Shown piece after piece: positions 56,187 through 64,000 of a stretch of DNA of 64,000 nt (position 1 is its first letter; each line of letters starts with the position of its first letter). The DNA is from Amycolatopsis mongoliensis (GTDB lineage Bacteria; Actinomycetota; Actinomycetes; Mycobacteriales; Pseudonocardiaceae). The notes under the pieces are model-generated. The model did no database searches. It was not told the DNA's origin and saw only the letters and a list, made by a program, of their open reading frames with translations. The translations under genes and the position numbers were made by a program. Where the stretch lies: the NCBI RefSeq assembly GCF_030285665.1, contig NZ_CP127295.1, positions 2,108,001-2,172,000 of the forward strand. The letters are read 5' to 3'.

Positions 56187-57479
56187 ATGACCGACGAGCT
56201 GCTGGCCCGCCACCGCGCAGTGATGCCGAGCTGGATGTCCTTGCTCTACGAAGAGCCGATCGAGATCGTGCACGCGCACGACCGGCGGATGACGGACTCG
56301 CAGGGCCGCACCTACCTCGACTTCTTCGCCGGCGTGCTGACCAACTCGATGGGCTACGACGTCGCCGAGATCGGCGACGCGGTCCGCAAGCAGCTCGACA
56401 CGGGCATCCTGCACACCTCGACGCTGTACCTGATCCGGTCGCAGGTCGAGCTGGCCGAGCGGATCGCGAAGCTGTCGAACATCCCGGACGCGAAGGTGTT
56501 CTTCACCAACTCCGGCAGCGAGGCCAACGACACGGCGCTGATGCTCGCGACGCAGTTCCGGCGCAGCAACCAGGTGCTGGCGATGCGGAACTCCTACCAC
56601 GGGCGCTCGTTCGGGACGGTCGCGATCACCGGCAACCGCGGCTGGTCGGCGTCGGCGCTGAGCCCGGTCAAGGTCAACTACGTCCACGGCGGGTACCGCT
56701 ACCGCAGCCCGTTCCGGGACATGTCGGACGCCGACTACATCAAGGCCTGCGTCGCGGACCTGGTGGACGTGCTCGACACGGCGACGGCGGGCGACGTCGC
56801 CTGCCTGATCGCCGAGCCGATCCAGGGCGTCGGCGGGTTCAGCTTCCCGCCGGACGGGCTGTTCCGGGCGATGAAGGAAGTGCTGGATTCGTACGGCGTG
56901 CTGTTCATCTCCGACGAGGTCCAGACGGGCTGGGGCCGCACGGGCGAGCACTTCTGGGGCATCGAGGCACACGGCGTGACGCCGGACATGATGACGTTCG
57001 CGAAGGGCCTGGGGAACGGCCTGGCGGTCGGCGGGGTGGTGGCCCGCGGAGACGTCCTGGATTGTTTCCAGGCCCAGTCGTTCTCGACGTTCGGCGGCAA
57101 CCCGGTGTCGATGGCCGGCGCGACGGCGGTGCTGGACTACATCAAGGACTACGACCTGCAGGCGAACTGCGCGGCACGAGGGCGTCAGCTGCTCGACGGG
57201 CTGCGCGCCGCTTCGTCGCCGATCGTGGCCGAGGTCCGGGGCAAGGGCCTGATGATCGGGGTCGAGCTGATCAAGCCGGGCACGACGGAGCCGTTCGTGG
57301 CCGCGGCGGCGCGGATGCTGGAGGAGACGAAGAAGCGCGGCCTGCTGATCGGCAAGGGCGGCCTGCACGGCAACGTCCTGCGGCTCGGGCCACCGATGAC
57401 CCTCACCGCCGAGGAGGCCCAGGAGGGGCTGGACATCCTGGTCGACTCCCTCGCGGCAACCCACGCGGCGCTCGCCTAA
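56187..57479 (+). CDS. Class III PLP-dependent aminotransferase (AGXT2/omega-aminotransferase type)
   Basis: A 430-residue fold-type I aminotransferase: FTNSGSEANDTALMLA, YHGRSFGTVAITGN, AEPIQGVGGF, FISDEVQTGWGRTGEHFWG and the PLP lysine in TFAKGLGNGLAVGG. This pattern is that of alanine-glyoxylate / omega-amino-acid:pyruvate aminotransferases. GAGGAGG lies 8 bases before the ATG; TTGAAG-18-CATACT (56129-56158) is a good promoter. Substrate is not predictable. Its stop overlaps the convergent SDR gene by 4 bases. Confidence 0.9.
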   Translation: MTDELLARHRAVMPSWMSLLYEEPIEIVHAHDRRMTDSQGRTYLDFFAGVLTNSMGYDVAEIGDAVRKQLDTGILHTSTLYLIRSQVELAERIAKLSNIPDAKVFFTNSGSEANDTALMLATQFRRSNQVLAMRNSYHGRSFGTVAITGNRGWSASALSPVKVNYVHGGYRYRSPFRDMSDADYIKACVADLVDVLDTATAGDVACLIAEPIQGVGGFSFPPDGLFRAMKEVLDSYGVLFISDEVQTGWGRTGEHFWGIEAHGVTPDMMTFAKGLGNGLAVGGVVARGDVLDCFQAQSFSTFGGNPVSMAGATAVLDYIKDYDLQANCAARGRQLLDGLRAASSPIVAEVRGKGLMIGVELIKPGTTEPFVAAAARMLEETKKRGLLIGKGGLHGNVLRLGPPMTLTAEEAQEGLDILVDSLAATHAALA

Positions 57480-58408
57480 CGCGGCGAGCCCGCCCGCTCC
57501 AGCAGTTCGGCGGTCGCCTCCCACAGCCGGCGCTCGCGGTCACGATCGTGGGCGACCGGCTGAACTTCGGTCAGCTTGTCCTTGACCACGAACGCGCCGT
57601 CCCGCAGGTGCGCCCACCGGTCGTCGAGGGCCAGCGCGGCCAGCAGCGGTCCCGAGCGCCGGGGCGTCGAGACGCCGGGAACCCGGCCCAAGGCCCGGCT
57701 CATCGCCTGGAACGCCGCGGGAGCGCCGCGGCCCAGCGCGGTGCCGGGCATCCAGCCCGGTTCGAACACGGACACGTTGACGTCCGTGTGGCGCTGCAGT
57801 TCGTGGGCGTAGTAGAGGATCGCCAGCTTGGCGTTGGAGTAGGCGACGCCGGAAGCGGTCATGCCGGGGGCCTGCTCGCCGGGGGCCGGGCGGGCCAGCT
57901 CGACGGGGTCGGCCCACTCGGCCTCCGGCACGTGGAGCAGCTTGCGCCAGAAGTTGGCGTGGTAGGTGTTCGAGCCGATCAGCACGACCCGCGCCGGGGC
58001 GGTGAACGAGCCGAGCAGGTCACCGATGAGCTGGGCGTGGGCGAGGTAGTTGACGGCGAAGGTCAGCTCGTAGCCGTCGGCCGAGGCCTGCCGGGTGTCG
58101 GCCGACATGGTGCCGGCGTTGGCGACCAGCGCGCGCAGCGGACGGACGGCGCCACCGGCGAGCAGCTCGCGTGCGGCGGCCGCGGCGGCGCGGACGTCGG
58201 CCAGGTCGGCCAGGTCGCAGCCGATCTCGTGGACGCGGGCGCCGAGGGCGCGGGCTTCGTCGGCGACGGCGGTCAGGTCGCGGCCGGCCCGGCCGACGAG
58301 CAGCAGGTCGGGTCGCTGCCCCTCGGGGCGGCCGGCCATGGCCAGCACGGCGTGGCGGCCCAGGTTGCGGGTCGGGCCGGTGATGAGGACGGTTCCGGGT
58401 TCGGTCAT
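57476..58408 (-). CDS. SDR-family oxidoreductase
   Basis: A 310-residue short-chain dehydrogenase of the retinol-dehydrogenase/protochlorophyllide-reductase-like group: VLITGPTRNLGRHAV (NADP loop), VANAGTMSAD, VLIGSNTYHANFW (catalytic Ser), AYSNAKLA (Tyr/Lys), closing with a short C-terminal helix. GPTRNLG replaces the usual GASxGIG. The ATG is at 58408. It is divergent from an XRE-family regulator (93 bases), a frequent pairing where the regulator controls the SDR. Confidence 0.86.
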   Translation of the reverse strand: MTEPGTVLITGPTRNLGRHAVLAMAGRPEGQRPDLLLVGRAGRDLTAVADEARALGARVHEIGCDLADLADVRAAAAAARELLAGGAVRPLRALVANAGTMSADTRQASADGYELTFAVNYLAHAQLIGDLLGSFTAPARVVLIGSNTYHANFWRKLLHVPEAEWADPVELARPAPGEQAPGMTASGVAYSNAKLAILYYAHELQRHTDVNVSVFEPGWMPGTALGRGAPAAFQAMSRALGRVPGVSTPRRSGPLLAALALDDRWAHLRDGAFVVKDKLTEVQPVAHDRDRERRLWEATAELLERAGSPR

Positions 58409-58501
58409 GGTTCCAGCCTGCGAAAACGGCGGGGCCGCAACCAGTCGCCCGGTTTTCGTAGGACTGCCAGGGCCAGGACAACCGGCGCGGGCTCGTCCAG
58501 A

Positions 58502-59356
58502 ATGGACGGCGTGGAGGCGTGGGAGTTCGGCCGGACGGTGCGCCGCTGGCGCGACCGCGTGACGCCCGAGGCCGTCGGGGTGCCGGTGGGCCGGCGGCGC
58601 CGGGCGAGCGGGCTGCGCCGGGAGGAACTGGCCACGCTCGCCGGGATCTCGGCCGACTACCTGACCCGGCTCGAGCAGGGCCGCGCCACCGCGCCGTCGG
58701 CTCAGGTGGTGGAGTCGCTGGCCCGGGCCCTGCGCCTGGCCGACGCCGAACGGGACCTGCTCTACCGCCTGGCCGGGCACGCCGCGCCCGGCCCGGACGT
58801 CGTGCCGTCGCGGGTCGCCCCGAGCGTGCAGCGGCTGCTCGACCGGCTGTCGCACACCCCGGTGGTCGTGTACGACGCCGGCTGGACGCTCGTGCTGGCC
58901 AACGCGCCGTACCACGCGCTCATGGGCGACACGAGCACCTGGCGCGGCCTGGACCGCAACGCCGTCTGGCGCAACGTCACCCGCCTGCCCTCCCGGGTCG
59001 TGCACACCCCGCGGGAACAGGCCGAGCACGAGGCCCGGCTCGTGGCCGACCTGCGCCTGACGATGTCGCGCTACCCGGCCGACCGCGCTTTGCGGCGCCT
59101 GATCGCCGAGCTGGCCGCCGGCAGTCCGCGGTTCGCCGAGCTGTGGGACTCCGAAGCCCCGCCGCCCCTGGCCGACCCGTCCCGGCGCAAGACCATCGAC
59201 CACCCGGCGGTCGGCCTGATCACGCTCGACTGCGACACGCTGCTCGTCGCCTTGGACGACCTGCGCATCTCCGTCTACACCGCCGAGCCCGGCACCGAGG
59301 ACGCCGAGCGCCTGGAGCTCGCCACCGTCCTCGGCACCCAGACACTGGGGCGCTGA
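58502..59356 (+). CDS. XRE-family regulator with MmyB-like ligand domain
   Basis: A 284-residue regulator. N-terminal helix-turn-helix VGRRRRASGLRREELATLAGISADYLTRLEQGRATAPSAQVVESLARALRL, then the MmyB-type PAS-like domain (VYDAGWTLVLANAPYHALMGD, RNAVWRNV, LRLTMSRYPAD). Members control neighbouring SDR genes in actinomycetes, which matches the divergent gene here. The ATG at 58502 overlaps a -10-like CAGAAT (58498-58503); the GTG at 58511, 8 bases after that hexamer, is an alternative leaderless start. Confidence 0.88.
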   Translation: MDGVEAWEFGRTVRRWRDRVTPEAVGVPVGRRRRASGLRREELATLAGISADYLTRLEQGRATAPSAQVVESLARALRLADAERDLLYRLAGHAAPGPDVVPSRVAPSVQRLLDRLSHTPVVVYDAGWTLVLANAPYHALMGDTSTWRGLDRNAVWRNVTRLPSRVVHTPREQAEHEARLVADLRLTMSRYPADRALRRLIAELAAGSPRFAELWDSEAPPPLADPSRRKTIDHPAVGLITLDCDTLLVALDDLRISVYTAEPGTEDAERLELATVLGTQTLGR

Positions 59357-59362
59357 GCCGGG

Positions 59363-60277
59363 TCAGCCGCGCACGAAGCGCACCACGTGCTCGGCGAACT
59401 CCTCGCCCTTGTCCTCCTGCAGGAAGTGCCCGGCGTCCGCGATCACCGGGTGCTCCACCCCCTGCGCCCCCTTCATCGAGCGCCGCAGGATCGGGGCCAT
59501 GCCGCCGGTGATCGGGTCGCCGTCGGAGAACGCCACCAGGAACGGGATCTCCAGCTCCGTCAGCGTCTTCCACGCCGCGCGGTTCGCTTCCGAAGCCGGG
59601 TCGTCCGGCCGGTACGGCACCAGCGACGGCATCGCCCGGGGGCCCGCCTTGTACATCTCGTTGGGGAACGGCGCGTCGTAGGCCGCGCGGACCTCGTCCG
59701 GGAGGGAAGACTTGCAGCCCGACTGGACGAACCGCGCGACGTCCAGCACCGGGGCCTTCTCGACGGCCTCGCGGAACGAGTGCCAGACCGCCGGCATGTC
59801 GATGTCTCCCGTGGGCAAGCCCGTGTTGGCCGCCACGACCCGCGAGAATCGCGAGGGGTTCTCCGCGACCAGGCGCAGCCCGATCAGGCCGCCCCAGTCC
59901 TGCCCGACCAGCGTCACGTCGTGCAGGTCGAGGGCGTCGAACGCGAAGCCGCGCATCCACTCGACGTGCCGCGCGTACGTGTGGTCCACCAGGTCGCCCG
60001 GCTTGTCGGAGCGGCCGAACCCGACCAGGTCGGGCGCGATCGCCCGGAGCCCGGCCGCGGCCAGCACGGGCAGCATCTTGCGGTAGAGGAAAGACCAGCT
60101 GGGCTCGCCGTGCAGCAGCAGCACCGGCTGCCCGTCGGCCGGGCCCGCCTCCACGTAGCCGACTCTGATCCGGCCGCCGTGGGGGTCGTCGAGTTCGACG
60201 TACTTCGGCTCGAAGGGAAAGTCGGGCAGGTCCGTGAACCGGTCGTCCGGTGTCCTCAGCAGGCGCACGAACCCCAC
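59363..60277 (-). CDS. Haloalkane dehalogenase-like alpha/beta hydrolase
   Basis: A 304-residue alpha/beta hydrolase: oxyanion motif HGEPSW (56-61), nucleophile elbow VGQDWGG (Asp127, followed by halide-binding Trp128), acid in FSDGD (about 252-254) and His284 in DAGHFLQ. An Asp nucleophile followed by Trp is the haloalkane-dehalogenase signature (HLD-I type, with Glu58-Pro-Ser-Trp), as opposed to Ser esterases. Natural substrates of such enzymes in soil actinomycetes are unclear. It stands alone; the next minus-strand gene upstream ends in a hairpin. Confidence 0.87.
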   Translation of the reverse strand: MGFVRLLRTPDDRFTDLPDFPFEPKYVELDDPHGGRIRVGYVEAGPADGQPVLLLHGEPSWSFLYRKMLPVLAAAGLRAIAPDLVGFGRSDKPGDLVDHTYARHVEWMRGFAFDALDLHDVTLVGQDWGGLIGLRLVAENPSRFSRVVAANTGLPTGDIDMPAVWHSFREAVEKAPVLDVARFVQSGCKSSLPDEVRAAYDAPFPNEMYKAGPRAMPSLVPYRPDDPASEANRAAWKTLTELEIPFLVAFSDGDPITGGMAPILRRSMKGAQGVEHPVIADAGHFLQEDKGEEFAEHVVRFVRG

Positions 60278-60308
60278 GCTAGTGCGAACGGAGGAACGCG
60301 GCCACGCC

Positions 60309-60337
60309 CGTGGGCCATCCCCACCGGATGGCCCACG
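60309..60337 (-). terminator. Hairpin terminator of the DUF350/GspS-like operon
   Basis: Perfect 12-base arms CGTGGGCCATCC (60309-60320) and complement (60326-60337) around a 5-base loop, 10 bases after the DUF350 stop. Confidence 0.75.
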
Positions 60338-60346
60338 ACGTCCGGG

Positions 60347-60799
60347 TCAGGAGATGCCGACCGCCACCACGAGGCCCAGGCCGATGTGCGCGGCCGCGAC
60401 CACGATGCTGGCCGGGGCGAAGTGCTCGCTCTCGATGGTCGACGCCACGTCGATGCGGGTCGCCCACTCGAGCAGCCGGACCGCGATCACCTGGACGATG
60501 ATCCCGAGCAGGCCGTAGACCAGCGAGGTGATGAGGCCCTCGGTGAGGTCGCTGGCCGAGTTGAAGATCGCCACGACGACGATGAACGCCATCGAGAGCA
60601 TCCCGGACGCGGTCACGATCACCGCGTTCGGCAGGCCCTGCGTGACCAGCTTCGACAGCTTGCCCGGCGTGGTCCAGTCGATCGCGTAGAAGCCGGCGAA
60701 CATCAGCAGCAGGCCGATGACGCCGTAGAGCAGGATCGCGCCGATCCCCCGCACGAGGTCGGAGCCGAACGTGTCGGACAGCGCAAGGGTCGTGTTCAC
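60347..60799 (-). CDS. DUF350-family membrane protein
   Basis: A 150-residue protein with four membrane helices, matching DUF350: GAILLYGVIGLLLMFAGFYAIDWTTPGKLSKLV and a second half of the same fold (FNSASDLTEGLITSLVYGLLGIIVQVIAVRLLE), so the family's internal duplication is visible. E. coli YjfL is a member, encoded next to the glutathionylspermidine-synthase-like YjfC, as here. Likely an inner membrane partner of the two genes upstream in the operon. Confidence 0.82.
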   Translation of the reverse strand: MNTTLALSDTFGSDLVRGIGAILLYGVIGLLLMFAGFYAIDWTTPGKLSKLVTQGLPNAVIVTASGMLSMAFIVVVAIFNSASDLTEGLITSLVYGLLGIIVQVIAVRLLEWATRIDVASTIESEHFAPASIVVAAAHIGLGLVVAVGIS

Positions 60800-60844
60800 G
60801 AATTGTCTCCCAGGAGGAAAGAGCTGATCAGCAGCGGTGTTGTA

Positions 60845-62011
60845 TCACGACTCGGGGATGCGATGTGGGACGAATGCCGCACCGTCGTCGGTGACCAGGC
60901 CGCCGGTCTCGCGGATGCCGAGGCCGGCTGAGCTGTCGCCGACGATCCACGCGCCGAGCGCCGGCCGGTAGCCGTCGAACTCGGGCAGCGGGTCGAACGC
61001 TTGGTAGACGAAGCCTTCGGCGCCGTAGACGCCGTCGGTCTGGGTCTCGTAGCCGGTCGCGACGATCTGGACGTTCGCGCCCTCGCGGCCCAGCTTCGGC
61101 TTGCGGACGTACTCGGTGAGCAGCCCGGGGTCGTCGGCGAACGCGGGCAGCAGGTTCGGGTGGCCCGGGTAGTTCTCCCACAGGATCGCCAGCAGCGTCT
61201 TGTTGGAGAGGATCATCTTCCAGAGCGGCTCGATCCACAGCGTCCGCGGCAGCGACTCGACGGCGTGGCGGCCGAACTCCTCGTCGACCACCCACTCCCA
61301 CGGGTACAGCTTCAGCACGGTCGCCATCTGCTGCTCTTCGAGGTCGACGAACCGCTTGAGCACCGGGTCCCAGCCGATCTCCTCGATCGCCAGCCCCACC
61401 GTGTCGAGCCCGGCCTCGGCCGCCGTCTCCTGCAGGTACGCCGTGGTGACGTTGTCCTCGCCGGAGGGGTCGGCCGCCGACCAGGTGAAGTGCAGTTCGT
61501 TCGACGGCAGCTTGTCCTGCAGGAACGTCCACCGCTCGACGAGCTTTTCGTGGATCGAGTTCCACTGGTCGTCGTCCGGGAAGACGTCGGTCTTCCAGTG
61601 CCACTGCAGCAGCGACGCCTCCAGCAGCGTGGTCGGCGTGTCCGCGTTGTACTCGAGCAGCTTCGCCGGCGACTTGCCGTCGTAGCGCAGGTCGAACCGG
61701 CCGTAGACGTGCGGGTCCTGCCGCTTCCACGACTCGGCGATGTGCGGCCAGACCCACTCGGGGATGCCGAACCGCTGGTAGCCCTCGGTGGTCACGACGT
61801 TGTCGACGGCCTCCAGGCACATCGAGTGGAGCAGCTCGACGTCGGCTTCGAGCGAGAGGACCTCGTCCATGTCGAAGACGTAGTGCACCGACTCGTCCCA
61901 GTACGGCCGCACCCGGCCGCTGCTGTCGCGGGCCGGCGTGCCGTAGACGAGCCCCTGCTCCTCGACGATCCGCTGCCAGTCGCGCCGCGGCTCACGCCGG
62001 TCCCGGTACAC
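60845..62011 (-). CDS. Glutathionylspermidine synthase-like ATP-grasp ligase
   Basis: A 388-residue ATP-grasp protein of the GSP-synthetase C-terminal family: RFDLRYDGKSPAKLLEYNADTPTTLLEASLLQW, WEWVVDEEFGRH, SNKTLLAILWENYPGHPNLLPA, VRKPKLGREGANV and a final AFVPH. It has no amidase domain. Homologues such as E. coli YjfC/YgiC are peptide-bond ligases of unknown substrate. The GTG start at 62011 immediately follows the stop of the Gly-rich gene (62012). Glutathione is absent from actinomycetes, so the real substrate must differ. Confidence 0.85.
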   Translation of the reverse strand: MYRDRREPRRDWQRIVEEQGLVYGTPARDSSGRVRPYWDESVHYVFDMDEVLSLEADVELLHSMCLEAVDNVVTTEGYQRFGIPEWVWPHIAESWKRQDPHVYGRFDLRYDGKSPAKLLEYNADTPTTLLEASLLQWHWKTDVFPDDDQWNSIHEKLVERWTFLQDKLPSNELHFTWSAADPSGEDNVTTAYLQETAAEAGLDTVGLAIEEIGWDPVLKRFVDLEEQQMATVLKLYPWEWVVDEEFGRHAVESLPRTLWIEPLWKMILSNKTLLAILWENYPGHPNLLPAFADDPGLLTEYVRKPKLGREGANVQIVATGYETQTDGVYGAEGFVYQAFDPLPEFDGYRPALGAWIVGDSSAGLGIRETGGLVTDDGAAFVPHRIPES

Positions 62012-62623
62012 CTACGATCCCCCGCTCTTGCCGCTGCCGCCGGTGCCCCCGGTGCCGCCGCTCTTCCCGCTGATGCCGAAGCCGCCGCGCTGGACGGACT
62101 TGCCGGACTTCGTGTTGACGCTGGTGCGCGACGACGGCGCGTCGTACGAGCCGCCGGAGACGTGCTGGCCGATCGTGCCGGTGCCGCCGTAGTTGTAGCG
62201 GTAGCTGTTGTAGCCGCCACCCGGGATCGGCAGGAACAGGAAGCCGCCGCTGTGGTATCCGCCGTGACTGCTGACGTAGGTGTCGTCGCAGTAGTCGTCG
62301 TTCTGGACGACGCCGTTCGAGTCGGTGCAGACCGCGGTGACGCTGCCTTCCGGCCTGGCGACCGTGTAGAACGTCGCGACGAGCCCGACGAGGCCGACCG
62401 TGACGCCGCTGCCGATGAGGATCTTGCGCCGGGTCGCCGCCTTGGCGTCGGCCTGGCGAGCCAGTTCCTCGTCGCGCTCCTCTTGCGCGAGCGCCTGCTG
62501 ACGCGCGCGCTGCTCCGCGAGCGAGGGCTGCTTCGGCTGTGTGTTCGAGTCCTGGAATCTCATCGAACCGCGCTTCGGCGGCTCGGGGGGCGGCTGGTCC
62601 CCAGTGTTGCTGTCCTGCGTCAT
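62012..62623 (-). CDS. Single-pass membrane protein, Gly/Ser/Tyr-rich outside tail (YjfM/YgiB-like position)
   Basis: A 203-residue protein: charged N-terminus with a coiled-coil-like EQRARQQALAQEERDEEL stretch, one membrane helix (about 67-90), then an outside domain with two cysteines (VCTDSNGVVQNDDYCDD) and a Gly/Ser/Tyr-rich tail (GGYHSGGFLFLPIPGGGY, GGTGGTGGSGKSGG). The CTDxxG...YCDD segment recalls DUF1190 (YgiB/YjfM) proteins that accompany GSP-synthase-like genes. It leads the three-gene operon. Confidence 0.74.
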   Translation of the reverse strand: MTQDSNTGDQPPPEPPKRGSMRFQDSNTQPKQPSLAEQRARQQALAQEERDEELARQADAKAATRRKILIGSGVTVGLVGLVATFYTVARPEGSVTAVCTDSNGVVQNDDYCDDTYVSSHGGYHSGGFLFLPIPGGGYNSYRYNYGGTGTIGQHVSGGSYDAPSSRTSVNTKSGKSVQRGGFGISGKSGGTGGTGGSGKSGGS

Positions 62624-62717
62624 GTGCGCTCCGTAATCCCGGCCACCACGAAACCGTGACCCACCCTAACCACCCGGATCGCGCACGTCGCGCGCGGCGC
62701 GGGCATCATGGACTGCG

Positions 62718-63746
62718 ATGTCTCCCAGCGCCGATCGGTTCCCCACCGCCACGCAGACGCTGCGCACCCGCGTCGTGATGGGCGGGATCTTCGCGGGCGC
62801 GCTCATCGCGCTCGCCCTCAGCGTCGTGTTCTCCTGGAGCGACGGCATCGCCGGAGGGGCCGGCGGCGGCGCCGGCAAGCTCTCGGCCGAGGCCGAGGAG
62901 GCCTTCCACTCCCCGCCCGGCAGCTGCCTGACCTGGGACAACCCGGACGCGAGCGACGCGCGCAAGGTGGCCTGCACCCAGCCGCACCTGTTCGAGGTGA
63001 CGACGCTCGTCGACATCGGCGCCCAGTTCCCGGCGGGCGCGCCGGTGCCCTCGCTGGAGCAGTGGCAGCAGATCGCGCAGCAGAAGTGCACCGCGGACGT
63101 GAAGCCGTACCTCGGCCACAACCTCGACCCCTACGGCAAGCTCACCACGAACCTGCTGCGCCCGACGCCGTCGCAGTGGGACGACGGCGACCGCCAGCTG
63201 CGGTGCGGCCTGCAGTGGGCCGGCCCCGGCGGCAAGCTGCTGCCGACGACCGGGCCGGCGAAGGCGCAGGACCAGTCGCTCGTCTTCGAGCCGGGCACCT
63301 GCCTCGCGCTGCAGGGCAAGGGCGTCGGCGACCCGGTCGACTGCGCGAAGCCGCACTCCTACGAGATCATCGCGACCCTCGACCTCAAGACGAAGTTCAA
63401 GGACACCTACCCGAAGCAGGACGACCAGAAGGCCTGGCTCGACACCGAGTGCACCAAGCAGGCAGCGGACTACACGGGCGGTGCCGACCTCGACGCGAAG
63501 AAACTGATCCTGACCTGGGACCTGCGGGAGCAGGAGAGCTGGGACGCCGGTTCGACCAAGGTCAACTGCAAGGTCGCGGCGCTCCTGCCGGACAAGAGCG
63601 GCCTGCAGGCGGTCACCGGCAGCATCAAGGCCGCCCCGGCGGGGCCCGACGGCGGCCAGCCGCAGGACGGTGGCCCGCCTTCGGACGGGGGCGGCGGGCC
63701 GACGACGTCGAGCTCCGCCCCGCCGTCGACGAAGAAGAACGGCTGA
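62718..63746 (+). CDS. Septum formation-family membrane protein
   Basis: A 342-residue protein with one N-terminal membrane helix (about 18-42) and an outside part with two similar units, each with a GSCLTW / GTCLAL cysteine, CTQPHLFEV / CAKPHSYEI and a later paired cysteine. This Cys-x-PH-E pattern is the septum-formation (DUF4190-associated) domain of actinobacteria. A Pro/Gly/Ser-rich tail ends in TKKNG. CATCAT 8 bases upstream of the ATG may be the -10. Its stop overlaps the next gene's start by one base (TGATG). Confidence 0.82.
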   Translation: MSPSADRFPTATQTLRTRVVMGGIFAGALIALALSVVFSWSDGIAGGAGGGAGKLSAEAEEAFHSPPGSCLTWDNPDASDARKVACTQPHLFEVTTLVDIGAQFPAGAPVPSLEQWQQIAQQKCTADVKPYLGHNLDPYGKLTTNLLRPTPSQWDDGDRQLRCGLQWAGPGGKLLPTTGPAKAQDQSLVFEPGTCLALQGKGVGDPVDCAKPHSYEIIATLDLKTKFKDTYPKQDDQKAWLDTECTKQAADYTGGADLDAKKLILTWDLREQESWDAGSTKVNCKVAALLPDKSGLQAVTGSIKAAPAGPDGGQPQDGGPPSDGGGGPTTSSSAPPSTKKNG

Positions 63747-64000
63747 TGCCCGTCGAGATGGGCCGGGAGCGGTTCGAGGAACTGGTCTCGGAGGCCCTGG
63801 ACGAGGTGCCGCCCGAGTTCGCGAAGGCGATGGACAACGTCGTCGTGCTGGTCGAGGAGTTCAACGACGAGGCGCCGGACATCCTCGGGCTCTACCACGG
63901 GATCGCGCTGACCGAACGGACGTCGTCCTACGGCGGGGTGCTGCCCGACCGGATCTCGATCTACCGGCAGCCGATCCTCGCCATGTGCGAAGACGAGGAC
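63746..64000 (+). CDS. Metallopeptidase-family protein (zincin-like, partial)
   Basis: The first 85 residues are present; the gene runs off the right edge. The sequence MGRERFEELVSEALDEVPPEFAKAMDNVVVLVEE, then LGLYHGIALTERTSSYGGVLPDRISIYRQPI, matches small (about 115-residue) actinobacterial zincin-like proteins. The HExxH zinc site lies just beyond the window edge and cannot be confirmed. The ATG overlaps the stop of the septum-formation-family gene (TGATG), indicating coupling. Confidence 0.82.
   Translation, partial: MPVEMGRERFEELVSEALDEVPPEFAKAMDNVVVLVEEFNDEAPDILGLYHGIALTERTSSYGGVLPDRISIYRQPILAMCEDED

Noticed and set aside
56129..59356. Plus-strand frame of about 1075 codons covering the aminotransferase, SDR and XRE genes
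   Set aside because: Only its last 285 codons are real (the XRE regulator); the rest is an out-of-frame shadow with Arg/Gly/Ala-rich composition.

Overview
The window is very GC-rich and densely coded, with many GTG starts, 4-base ATGA/GTGA overlaps and probable leaderless genes. It carries much of the arabinogalactan toolkit (UDP-galactofuranose mutase, both galactofuranosyltransferases, the lipid-linked galactan exporter, the decaprenyl-phosphoryl-arabinose enzymes) but no mycolic-acid genes, plus ESX/type VII accessory genes. This points to a chromosomal segment of a Pseudonocardiaceae actinomycete, most likely Amycolatopsis or a close relative. The genus is inferred from gene content and was not tested by a search.

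Layout. 1-3.0 kb: a partial minus-strand gene, then wzm-wzt-glfT1 (galactan export and priming). 3.0-10.6 kb: a minus-strand ESX accessory island with EspG, WXG/PPE-like proteins, a DUF3558 lipoprotein, a YbaB-like protein and an EspC-type effector followed by two small genes that share duplicated domains with it. 10.7-22 kb: glfT2-gtrA, divergent dprE1-dprE2 with two tandem paralogous membrane proteins, a GT-C-like membrane protein, a Pro/Ala-rich membrane protein, and ubiA-PAP2 phosphatase-glf. 22-32 kb: two paralogous DUF6541-type membrane proteins flanking an F420-type oxidoreductase, HAD phosphatase, PlsC acyltransferase, and an AftB-like GT-C protein coupled to another membrane protein.

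32-41 kb: an unusual glycan/acyl locus. The minus-strand run holds an LpxA-like acyltransferase, ACP, FabG-like reductase, acyl-AMP ligase, a 26-codon micro-gene, LuxE, LuxC and a flippase-like membrane protein. Divergent from it are a DegT aminotransferase and a Gfo/Idh/MocA oxidoreductase. The likely theme is acylation or reductive modification of an amino sugar. 41-48 kb: an M28 peptidase, an ECF sigma/anti-sigma pair with a divergent secreted paralogue of the anti-sigma sensor domain, and a second sugar operon (aminotransferase, epimerase, GT4, acetyltransferase).

48-64 kb: an AfsR/BTAD-type regulator interrupted by an in-frame amber codon, a palindromic repeat abutting a truncated SnoaL-like gene, a TetR gene with a striking double operator, an L-2-hydroxyglutarate oxidase-like gene, a double-DUF3558 lipoprotein, serS, a class III aminotransferase, an SDR/XRE divergent pair, a haloalkane-dehalogenase-like hydrolase, a three-gene glutathionylspermidine-synthase-like operon, a septum-formation-family protein and the start of a metallopeptidase-family gene.

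No tRNA, rRNA, CRISPR array, insertion sequence or replication origin was recognised. No intergenic stretch exceeds about 170 bases. The strongest leads are the LuxC/LuxE/ACP locus with its micro-gene, the ESX effector with duplicated toxin-like and immunity-like domains, and the sigma/anti-sigma/secreted-sensor trio with mirrored ECF promoters.
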